Part shown: positions 1-5,608 of the stretch, piece by piece | Numbering within the stretch: position 1 is the stretch's first letter | Layout of the letters: every line of letters starts with the position of its first letter | Origin: an uncultured Bacteroidota bacterium | GTDB lineage: Bacteria; Bacteroidota; Bacteroidia; JABEUT01 | Length of the DNA: 64,000 nt | Direction of reading: 5' to 3' | Assembly: GCA_903863935.1 (NCBI GenBank) | Contig: CAIPDV010000062.1 | Location: 23,387 to 87,386, forward strand | Program-made: the position numbers and the translations under genes | The notes under the pieces: generated by a model | What the model was told of the DNA's origin: nothing | Database searches by the model: none | The model's input: only the letters and a program-made list of their open reading frames with translations

Positions 1-212
1 CCCAAATGATGCGGGTGTGCAGATAATGTTTTAACAAAGTAATCAATATCGGATGCCTTCAACAAACTGTCGTAACGCAACTCCCAGTTTGCCTGAATTT
101 TTGCATTCGCATCCGTAAATCCGGTATAATCTTTCTTCGGGTTTTCAGTTGAAAAACTAAGTATAGTAACAACAAGAAAAAGCAGCAATACTTTTGATAG
201 TTTTTGTTTCAT
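1..212 (-). CDS. Secreted M28-like peptidase, N-terminal fragment (runs off the window)
   Basis: This is the first 70 residues of a gene reading leftwards out of the window. It opens with a short basic and hydrophobic stretch typical of a signal peptide (MKQKLSKVLLLFLVVTILSF). Near the edge it reads DIDYFVKTLSAHPHHLG, which resembles the conserved start of glutamate carboxypeptidase II-like zinc exopeptidases (family M28), where the sequence usually continues into the protease-associated domain. The catalytic region is outside the window, so activity cannot be judged. A -7 box lies 21 bp upstream of the ATG at 212, and the gene is divergent from tRNA-Gly. The family call rests on one short motif and is moderate. 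Confidence 0.65.
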   Translation of the reverse strand, partial: MKQKLSKVLLLFLVVTILSFSTENPKKDYTGFTDANAKIQANWELRYDSLLKASDIDYFVKTLSAHPHHL

Positions 213-232
213 GGTGGGTGTTTCTGATTTTT

Positions 233-240
233 CAAATGTA
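233..240 (-). promoter_or_regulatory. -7 promoter box of the M28-like gene
   Basis: On the minus strand this reads TACATTTG, an exact match to the Bacteroidota -7 consensus TAnnTTTG, placed 21 bp upstream of the ATG at 212. No clear -33 TTG was identified. Confidence 0.55.
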
Positions 241-268
241 CAAAATAGATTGCATGAAGGTTTTCTGC

Positions 269-276
269 TATTTTTG
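269..276 (+). promoter_or_regulatory. -7 promoter box of tRNA-Gly
   Basis: TATTTTTG matches TAnnTTTG and ends 12 bp before the mature 5' end of the tRNA, a sensible spacing for a tRNA promoter. A TTG at 250-252 is a possible but closely spaced -33 element. Confidence 0.5.
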
Positions 277-287
277 TATTACCAAAA

Positions 288-360
288 GCGGAAGTAGCTC
301 AGTTGGTAGAGCATCAGCTTCCCAAGCTGAGGGTCGCGGGTTCGAGCCCCGTTTTCCGCT
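288..360 (+). tRNA. tRNA-Gly (anticodon CCC)
   Basis: A 73-nt cloverleaf. Acceptor strand GCGGAAG pairs with TTTCCGC (one G-U), the D arm contains AGCTCAGTTGGTAGAGC, the anticodon stem TCAGC/GCTGA encloses loop TTCCCAA giving anticodon CCC, and the T loop is TTCGAGC. The 3' CCA is not encoded. It reads GGG glycine codons. The DoxX-like gene starts 6 bp downstream. Confidence 0.95.
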
Positions 361-366
361 CACCGT

Positions 367-738
367 ATGAAAAAAATTTCTCTTTATCTGATAGTCTTAT
401 TATATGTATTGGCAGGGATAAATCATTTCTGCAATCCTGACTTCTATGAAGCTATTATGCCTGCCTATATTGGTTTTCATAAGCTACTAATAAGTATAAG
501 TGGCGTTTGCGAAATAGTACTTGGTTTGATGATGATTCCAACTTCTACCAGAAAAATAGCGGCTACACTTATTACTATGATGCTTACACTTTTCCTTTGG
601 CTGCATATTCAAATGCTGATTGACTTCTCGAAAAACCATGACAAGCATTTATGGATTGCTATTTTAAGGATGCCACTCCAGTTTATTTTGATTGCATGGG
701 CGTATTCCTTTGTTCGAACACCTCAGCCTGCTAATTGA
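367..738 (+). CDS. DoxX-like integral membrane protein
   Basis: A 123-residue protein with four predicted membrane segments (about residues 4-20, 42-58, 63-85 and 97-115). The N-terminal AGINHFCNPDFYEAIMP followed by GVCEIVLGLMM is the signature of small DoxX-like/COG4270 membrane proteins; the biochemical role of this family in Bacteroidota is not established. Length is normal for the group. It begins 6 bp after tRNA-Gly and may be co-transcribed with it, since no separate promoter box is seen. Confidence 0.8.
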   Translation: MKKISLYLIVLLYVLAGINHFCNPDFYEAIMPAYIGFHKLLISISGVCEIVLGLMMIPTSTRKIAATLITMMLTLFLWLHIQMLIDFSKNHDKHLWIAILRMPLQFILIAWAYSFVRTPQPAN

Positions 739-757
739 TAAGAATATTCCCTTTTGA

Positions 758-1063
758 CTATTCGTATTCCGATGGATGTGTTATATCCTTTTTTGGTGTT
801 TTAAATGCACTACTTATTTTTTGGATCAAGCTAATATTCTTGTCAACCTTTTCATGATCCCTGACCACATAATTTTTCGTTTTTTCTAAATAGTCTTTGG
901 CGGCATTTATATAATGCTTTGCTGCAACCAACAGATAAGTGCTATTGACTTTGTGTTTTTTTGTGACTTTTAGATCTTTGGAGGAAGCTGTATTCATCTT
1001 CTTTTCTTCGTTAGGTAACATAGTAGGTTTCTTGTGTTGTCCGGCGTTATTAAATAATTTCAT
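758..1063 (-). CDS. Small basic protein of unknown function
   Basis: A 101-residue, lysine-rich protein beginning MKLFNNAGQHKKPTMLPNEE. It is mainly hydrophilic with one amphipathic stretch (VNSTYLLVAAKHYINAAKDYLEKTKNYVV) likely to be helical. I do not recognise a family. An open frame extends 34 codons further upstream, but that extension is rich in Phe, Arg and Cys and does not look coding; the ATG at 1063 follows a near -7 box (CATCTTTG) 2-3 bases upstream. It lies between the DoxX-like gene, which converges on it, and the left side of the serine-recombinase element, so it may be host DNA or the edge of the element. Confidence 0.5.
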   Translation of the reverse strand: MKLFNNAGQHKKPTMLPNEEKKMNTASSKDLKVTKKHKVNSTYLLVAAKHYINAAKDYLEKTKNYVVRDHEKVDKNISLIQKISSAFKTPKKDITHPSEYE

Positions 1064-1269
1064 AACAAAGATGAGACTCTTACTTCTTTTAACCCTTACA
1101 TTGTAAAGGAGCAATCTTATACATTTCACGTTTGTAAAAAAACGAAAAGTAATAACATTATTCACTTATTCTGCCGGGTCGGATGAATAGAAGCCTATCA
1201 TAAGTTGCCATATTAAGGTTGACATCATGAGAGTAGTAAGGTAGGGGTAGTTATTCCAGGGTTTATTAC

Positions 1270-1335
1270 TTGTCCTTCTTCTTATCCTTATCCTTTTTCT
1301 TATCCTTATCCTTGTCCTTGTCTTTCTCCTTATCC
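1270..1335. repeat. Imperfect hexanucleotide repeat (CTTATC/CTTGTC)
   Basis: About eleven consecutive 6-mers of the type CTTATC, CTTGTC, CTTTTT. On the minus strand it is GATAAG and reads Lys-Asp in one frame, but the open frames over it overlap a better forward gene and are not convincing. It lies just left of the first gene of the mobile region and may mark its left side. Confidence 0.7.
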
Positions 1336-1348
1336 GTTCCAATTTGCA

Positions 1349-1546
1349 ATGAAGCTGAACGGGAGTGAGCTTCAAAGCAAATCAACAAAAGAAGGAGCAG
1401 TGGAAAACGGGGAAGTGAAAAATGAACACTCCACAAACAAGGATAAGCCAAGCGGGAAAAAAGCGGAGGAAGCCAAAGCAGAGGAGAAGAATCTCTTCAA
1501 CATGGAAGACTTGGATAATGTTCCCGAAATCCGTGATGCAGCCTGA
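1349..1546 (+). CDS. Small Lys/Glu-rich protein, accessory element
   Basis: A 65-residue hydrophilic protein, charge-rich and probably disordered in its first 45 residues, ending in a more structured NLFNMEDLDNVPEIRDAA. It is the first of five closely spaced forward genes leading to the serine recombinase, and so is probably part of the same element. I recognise no family. The opposite strand is also open here, but the reading there is dominated by the low-complexity Lys-Asp repeat. A real but uncharacterised gene is the best reading. Confidence 0.5.
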   Translation: MKLNGSELQSKSTKEGAVENGEVKNEHSTNKDKPSGKKAEEAKAEEKNLFNMEDLDNVPEIRDAA

Positions 1547-1592
1547 TGCTTGTGAACTGTAAATAAATGTAACAACCATTTAAAGGAGTATG

Positions 1593-1637
1593 CCAGCCCC
1601 GTGCAGGGGTGGTAGGTTAAACAACCTGCGGGGCTGG
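1593..1637. promoter_or_regulatory. Large GC-rich hairpin in accessory element
   Basis: CCAGCCCC-GT-GCAGG pairs with CCTGC-GGGGCTGG: a 13-bp stem with a 2-nt bulge and a 17-nt loop that itself contains AGGTT/AACCT. It is far more GC-rich than its surroundings and sits between two element genes, 35 bp before the next ATG. It has no T-tract directly after it, so a regulatory RNA fold or an element origin (oriT or single-strand origin) fits better than a simple terminator. Function unproven. Confidence 0.55.
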
Positions 1638-1671
1638 GCTTGCTTCCTTTAACGAAACCCACAATAAATAA

Positions 1672-2079
1672 ATGGAAGAAAATAAAGAAGAAGATACAGG
1701 AACCGAAAGTAAAAATGAAAAACCCTGGCTGGAAAAACAGTTGGAAAAACTCATCGGCAAACAGGAAAATATGCAGCCCATAATCCGGGCTTTATTTTCC
1801 ATTGCCGGATTTGCCGCAGGTGTATTAGTCGGTAACTGGCTCTTGGGAAAAGAAAAGGACAGGAGAATAGAATGGCTGGCAAACGAGGTAAGCGAGCTAA
1901 GAGAGAAAAAGAAGGAACAGGAGCAAGAACTGAAGGCAGCCAAAAGCCAGATGGAAGAAAGCAAAGAAAAAGCTCTGCGCTTTGAAGCTGAATTGAAGGT
2001 AATAAAGGAAAGAGGCGAATATGGCAGGGAACTTACTGCCTATGCGCCGGCAAAAAGAACGGGAAGTTTTCTAAACTAA
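1672..2079 (+). CDS. Membrane-anchored coiled-coil protein, accessory element
   Basis: A 135-residue protein with three parts: an acidic N-terminus (1-20), a helix and one membrane segment (about 39-60, IIRALFSIAGFAAGVLVGNW), then a long charged heptad region (about 68-115, WLANEVSELREKKKEQEQEL onward) predicted to form a coiled coil. The end is basic. No family is recognised. Small proteins with one membrane helix plus a coiled coil are common in mobile elements and phages, where they can act as spanins, exclusion proteins or anchors, but nothing here chooses among these. It follows the hairpin at 1593-1637. Confidence 0.55.
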   Translation: MEENKEEDTGTESKNEKPWLEKQLEKLIGKQENMQPIIRALFSIAGFAAGVLVGNWLLGKEKDRRIEWLANEVSELREKKKEQEQELKAAKSQMEESKEKALRFEAELKVIKERGEYGRELTAYAPAKRTGSFLN

Positions 2080-2120
2080 TCCATGCAGCACAGACTGACA
2101 TACAAAATAAAAAACAAAAA

Positions 2121-2333
2121 ATGATAAAACAGATTGTTGAAATACCAACCGATATAATGGCGGAGGTAGCCAGAGTTATCCTGCAATCGGGAATAGAACA
2201 CCGATTAACAGATGCAGGCAGGGAAAGTATAAAAATGGAACTCCTCATTCCTGAAAATAGTTCAGGGGCAAAACAGAATATAGAGGAATTGATTAACGAC
2301 TATAATTTCTACCGCTATGGAGACACTGAATAA
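2121..2333 (+). CDS. Small protein of unknown function, accessory element
   Basis: A 70-residue acidic protein: an N-terminal beta-like start (MIKQIVEIPTDIMAEVARVI), a helical centre and an acidic tail ending NDYNFYRYGDTE. No known domain is recognised. It lies 41 bp after the coiled-coil gene, and its last 17 bases overlap the start of the following zinc-finger gene, an arrangement that suggests translational coupling. Its size and overlap fit a small regulatory or partner protein, but that is inference only. Confidence 0.5.
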   Translation: MIKQIVEIPTDIMAEVARVILQSGIEHRLTDAGRESIKMELLIPENSSGAKQNIEELINDYNFYRYGDTE

Positions 2334-3267
2334 GCAGGAACTAATAAACCCTTACATGAATTACCGCAATATGAAAACATGTATTGTATGTGGAAAAGAG
2401 TTTGAGCCTAAAAATATACGAGGCATTTATTGCGGGAGCTTGTGCCGATGGAGGGCATATTCCATTAAGAAAGCGGGGGAACTCATGGGAATCCCCATTG
2501 ATGAGGCGTTTTGGCAAAAGCCTGAATCCAGCCCTTCCGAAGAAACTAACGCAATCCAACGCAAGCTAACGGAAAATGCAACGGAAACCAACGCAAATCC
2601 AACGCATACTAACAGTGAGCTAACGGAAACTAACGCAATCCAACCCAACCTAACGGAAGATGCAGCGGTAACCAACGCAAACCAACGGAAACTAACGGAA
2701 GATGCAATGGAGCCTAACGCAAACCAACGCAGGTTAACGGAGGTTGCAACGGAAACCAACGTAATCCAACTCAAACCAACGGAAAATTTCCCGGTAAGGT
2801 TTACGGATGAGAAGGGAAGTGGTTTTACCGACGCCATAGCTGATATAGTGAATGAAAGAGGTTATGATGAAAAGTTTTGTAATCCTTTGCAAAACTGGTC
2901 GCCCCAGCAGGCAGAAGCAATAACAAAAATAAATACATGTCTGCGCTGCCTTTTGGAAAGCACTTTGAAACTTTCCCGTCAGAGAAAGATACCTGCCTTT
3001 GATTTGCGGGACATTGCCAATGCTTATCTCTATGTTTTGCAAAGCAAGGCTTTTGAGCGGAGCGGGCATCCATACAGCGAAATTATCTACGAACTGCACA
3101 GGAAATTATCCAATTACTATAAGCAGTTCAGAAGCAATCCCAAACTAAGGCTGGTGATAAGAAGGGAAGATAAAATTCAAATAATTGCAATGCTTCATGA
3201 GATTGGGAACTCCGTTCCTCTGCGCAGATTCTCCGAATTGTTTCAACCTGAACACGGGCAATACTAA
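2317..3267 (+). CDS. Zinc-finger protein with six 14-residue repeats, accessory element
   Basis: A 316-residue protein in three parts. Residues about 20-50 form a C2C2 zinc finger (CIVCGKEFEPKN then YCGSLCRW), of a type often seen in DNA-associated proteins. Residues 78-161 are six tandem 14-residue repeats (first copy NAIQRKLTENATET). The last 150 residues are helical, basic and unlike anything I recognise (CLRCLLESTLKLSRQRK, IANAYLYVLQS). The second possible start is the ATG at residue 13, which would remove the overlap with the previous gene. The repeats come from a 42-bp DNA repeat that may serve as a binding array as well as coding sequence. Position suggests an element-specific DNA-binding role. 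Confidence 0.55.
   Translation: METLNKQELINPYMNYRNMKTCIVCGKEFEPKNIRGIYCGSLCRWRAYSIKKAGELMGIPIDEAFWQKPESSPSEETNAIQRKLTENATETNANPTHTNSELTETNAIQPNLTEDAAVTNANQRKLTEDAMEPNANQRRLTEVATETNVIQLKPTENFPVRFTDEKGSGFTDAIADIVNERGYDEKFCNPLQNWSPQQAEAITKINTCLRCLLESTLKLSRQRKIPAFDLRDIANAYLYVLQSKAFERSGHPYSEIIYELHRKLSNYYKQFRSNPKLRLVIRREDKIQIIAMLHEIGNSVPLRRFSELFQPEHGQY
2548..2799 (+). repeat. Six 42-bp tandem repeats, each built of four AACGSAAnYY sub-repeats
   Basis: Copies 1 to 5 are exactly 42 bp (sub-units 10+10+12+10 or 11+10+11+10); copy 6 is decayed at its end. Each sub-unit begins AACG or a one-base variant, for example AACGGAAACC or AACGCAATCC. 42 bp over four units is 10.5 bp, the helical repeat of B-DNA. 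The array lies in frame inside the zinc-finger gene. Confidence 0.9.
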
Positions 3268-3341
3268 TCCAACAGATACCAACGGAAAACTAACGAAGAC
3301 CAACGCAAATCCAACGGAAACTAACGGAAAACAAACACGAT
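3264..3341 (+). repeat. Second AACGGAAACT array, non-coding
   Basis: Seven further copies of the same word (AACAGATACC, AACGGAAAACT, AACGAAGACC, AACGCAAATCC, AACGGAAACT and others) at 10-11 bp spacing, starting at the stop codon of the zinc-finger gene. Here there is no reading frame to preserve, so the word itself appears to be conserved. Confidence 0.8.
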
Positions 3342-3385
3342 GAAGAAAAAGAAAACCAACAAACCTCCATGATATTCCATAACTA

Positions 3386-3437
3386 TTGGATATGTCAAAA
3401 GAAATATTTATTTTTGCAGTACATTGATTTTCAATGT
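3386..3437 (+). promoter_or_regulatory. Promoter with overlapping palindrome before the recombinase genes
   Basis: TTG at 3386-3388 and TATTTTTG at 3409-3416 fit the Bacteroidota -33/-7 pattern with a 20-bp spacer. Immediately downstream, 3421-3437, is the palindrome ACATTG-ATTTT-CAATGT, spanning the likely transcription start. A palindrome at the start site is a plausible operator controlling the small gene at 3503 and the recombinase. Confidence 0.5.
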
Positions 3438-3502
3438 GTATAGTATGACTGCGGAAATAATAAATACGACCATGAGAAATGAAATAATCCTAATACTTTA
3501 GA

Positions 3503-3736
3503 ATGAAAGTAATATATAGAAAAGACAAACAAGAAGAAACAGAAGATATAACCTTAGAAGAAGCCAAACAATATGAATGCTGCAAAGATTTAACCGATGA
3601 ACAAATTTCAGAACTGCTTGAAACCATCAGAAAATTTACCAAGACTGCCTATTATGTGTATGCCAAAAATTATCCCGATGGCAGAAACACAGTTAAACAG
3701 TCCCAAGAAACCAATGTTTATAAACTGGCAAGCTAA
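3503..3736 (+). CDS. Small acidic protein upstream of the serine recombinase
   Basis: A 77-residue protein, MKVIYRKDKQEETEDITLEE at the start, two predicted helices (residues 20-50) and a Tyr-rich end. It contains two adjacent cysteines (ECC) but no recognised motif. It lies 48 bp before the recombinase gene behind a promoter and palindrome, so it may be a small accessory or regulator of the recombinase, such as a directionality factor. That role is a guess from position only. Confidence 0.5.
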   Translation: MKVIYRKDKQEETEDITLEEAKQYECCKDLTDEQISELLETIRKFTKTAYYVYAKNYPDGRNTVKQSQETNVYKLAS

Positions 3737-3784
3737 TACAGAAATCTCTATTAACTCAATTATTAATTCTTATACTTTTAACCT

Positions 3785-5398
3785 ATGACAGACGAACTCT
3801 TATTTGAACAATTTGCCAAAGGCAAAAAACAAACGCTTGTAAAAACAGGCAACTGTGTTATCTATACAAGGGTATCTACCAAAGAGCAAGCGGATAATAA
3901 TATGAGCCTTGACACCCAAAAGAAAACCTGTGAACAATTTGCAGTTAAGAATAACTATACCGTTCTCGGTTGCTTTGGAGGAACGTATGAAAGTGCCAAG
4001 ACCGATGAGCGGAAGGAGTTCAACCGTATGCTCCACTTTGTTAAAAAAAGTAAGGAGAAAATTTCTTTTATCATTGTATATAGTGTTGACCGATTTTCAC
4101 GTTCAGGAGGCAATGCCATATATATCACGGAGCAATTGAAAAAGCAGGGTGTCATGGTTCTTGCTGTAACCCAACCAACCGATACCACCACTCCAAGCGG
4201 GAGTTTACAGCAGAATATTCAATTCATTTTTTCGGAATATGATAACCAACTGCGGAAAGAAAAATGTATGGCTGGGGTGAAAGAAGCCCTATTGCGGGGT
4301 GAATGGTGTCACACTAGTCCGATAGGGTATGATAAGATTGAGATTAACGGGGAGAAAAAATTAGTTGTGAATGAAAAAGGTAAACTTCTCAAAAAAGCCT
4401 TTTTATGGAAAGCCAATGAAGGAATGGGAACAGAGGAGATAAGAAGGAAGTTATCTGCAATGGGCTTAAAATTATATCCGCAAAAAATAGCCTATATATT
4501 TCGTAATCCGTTTTATTGTGGTTTAATGGCTCACGATTCCTTAGAGGGCAAATTAGTGGAAGGCAAACATGAAAAGCTAATCTCAAAGGAGATATTCTTA
4601 AAAGTAAATGAAATAATCAATGAGCGTACACATGGATATACTGTTAAGCATGAAAACGATGCCATCCCCTTGAAAGGCTTTTTAAAATGCGACCACTGTC
4701 ATACCAACGTACCGGGTTATATTGTGAAAAAGAAAAAACTATGGTATTATAAATGCAGAACAAAAGGATGTAGCAATAATAAAAGTGCCAGAGAACTGCA
4801 TGAACTTTTCAAAGGCTTATTGGACAGGATGAGTATGAACGATAAATACAAGGAACTGATAAAAGCACAGATGATAAAGACCTATAAGAAACTGAATAAG
4901 GAGAATGAAGAAAATATGCAGCAAATTATCCGGCAACTAAATGAAGCCAATGCAAAATTGGAACGGCTGGAAGAAAGATATGTATTGGAAGAAATCACAC
5001 AGGATATGTTTTTGAAATACCAAAGCAAGTTTAAAGCAGAGGTCATTGAAATCAGGCAAAAACTGGAGAAATCATCCGTTCAGGTGTCGAACCTTGAACA
5101 TTGTGTGGAAAAAGTTTTAGATTACTCCGTAAACTTGCGTGAAATGTGGGGTTCTGCGGGGTATAAGCAAATGCAGGAACTGCAATATATGATATTTCCG
5201 CAGGGTTTGTACTATAACAAGAAAATGAACACCTGTCGAACCCCGGAGATTAAAAGTTCCTTTTTGTGGATTGCGCAACAGTCACAGGCTATAACTGGTA
5301 AAAAGGTTGGAATACCTGAACTGAATTTGACTTACTCAAATTTGGTGGGGGCGGCCGGATTTGAACCTTGGTCTTCCCGCAGTCATTGCGGGATGTGA
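3785..5398 (+). CDS. Large serine recombinase (integrase) of the accessory element
   Basis: A 537-residue site-specific recombinase that would catalyse element integration and excision. Residues 23-165 are the resolvase catalytic domain, with nucleophile Ser31 in YTRVSTKEQ and the DRFSRSG arginines at about 102-108. Residues about 180-290 form the recombinase DNA-binding domain, followed by a zinc ribbon with Cys302, Cys305, Cys324 and Cys329 and a coiled coil at about 375-430. All features of an active large serine recombinase are present. The last 18 residues (GAAGFEPWSSRSHCGM region) are read from a truncated tRNA-Pro copy, so the native C-terminus in the unintegrated element may differ. 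The start follows a 48-bp gap after the small upstream gene. Confidence 0.93.
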   Translation: MTDELLFEQFAKGKKQTLVKTGNCVIYTRVSTKEQADNNMSLDTQKKTCEQFAVKNNYTVLGCFGGTYESAKTDERKEFNRMLHFVKKSKEKISFIIVYSVDRFSRSGGNAIYITEQLKKQGVMVLAVTQPTDTTTPSGSLQQNIQFIFSEYDNQLRKEKCMAGVKEALLRGEWCHTSPIGYDKIEINGEKKLVVNEKGKLLKKAFLWKANEGMGTEEIRRKLSAMGLKLYPQKIAYIFRNPFYCGLMAHDSLEGKLVEGKHEKLISKEIFLKVNEIINERTHGYTVKHENDAIPLKGFLKCDHCHTNVPGYIVKKKKLWYYKCRTKGCSNNKSARELHELFKGLLDRMSMNDKYKELIKAQMIKTYKKLNKENEENMQQIIRQLNEANAKLERLEERYVLEEITQDMFLKYQSKFKAEVIEIRQKLEKSSVQVSNLEHCVEKVLDYSVNLREMWGSAGYKQMQELQYMIFPQGLYYNKKMNTCRTPEIKSSFLWIAQQSQAITGKKVGIPELNLTYSNLVGAAGFEPWSSRSHCGM

Positions 5399-5408
5399 TA
5401 CCAGACTA
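5347..5408 (-). pseudogene. Truncated tRNA-Pro-like copy at the recombinase 3' end
   Basis: Bases 5348-5367 are identical over 20 bp to the T-arm and 3' acceptor of the intact tRNA-Pro (5459-5478). A 12-bp D-arm segment at 5397-5408 matches 5507-5518 with one difference, at nearly the same distance. Between them is an anticodon-like stem-loop (CCCGC-AGTCATT-GCGGG) unrelated to the proline anticodon and lacking U33. The first 12 bases of the tRNA are missing. It is either an attachment-site remnant or a decayed tandem tRNA; the recombinase gene ends inside it. Confidence 0.75.
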
Positions 5409-5410
5409 AA

Positions 5411-5447
5411 ACAAAAAAGAGTGAAAAGGTTTTAAACTCTTCACTCT
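5411..5447 (-). terminator. Rho-independent terminator of tRNA-Pro
   Basis: On the minus strand, stem AGAGTGAA/TTCACTCT (5447-5440 with 5425-5418), a 14-nt loop, then a T-run. It lies 10 bp beyond the 3' end of tRNA-Pro. Confidence 0.75.
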
Positions 5448-5456
5448 CTTATCTTG

Positions 5457-5530
5457 TCGGGGCGGCCGGATTTGAACCGACGGCCTCCTGCTCCCAAAGC
5501 AGGCGCGATACCAGGCTACGCTACGCCCCG
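5457..5530 (-). tRNA. tRNA-Pro (anticodon TGG)
   Basis: A 74-nt cloverleaf with acceptor CGGGGCG/CGCCCCG and discriminator A, anticodon stem CCTGC/GCAGG around loop TTTGGGA (anticodon TGG), and T loop TTCAAAT. CCA is not encoded. Its 3' end faces the serine-recombinase element, and a truncated copy of its 3' part lies 50 bp away, so this tRNA is the probable integration target. Confidence 0.95.
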
Positions 5531-5608
5531 AACTTTCCTTTTTACAGTATGTTTACTTTCAAAAGGGGCGCAAATTTAACTATTTAGCCTTACACAGCTA
5601 TAAGAATC

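Noticed and set aside
288..1350. Left attachment site of the recombinase element in tRNA-Gly or a matching tRNA-Pro copy
   Set aside because: I could not find a second copy of the GGGGCGGCCGGATTTGAACC sequence to the left of the element, so the left boundary remains open.
1166..1451. Minus-strand open frames made of Lys-Asp or Arg-Ile repeats
   Set aside because: They are read from the CTTATC hexamer repeat and overlap a more plausible forward gene; the composition follows from the repeat alone.
2427..2837. 136-codon minus-strand frame over the 42-bp repeats
   Set aside because: It is the antisense of the repeat array (repeats of VSLRWFALVSV), open because the units have no stop in that phase; the forward gene has a zinc finger and a better context.
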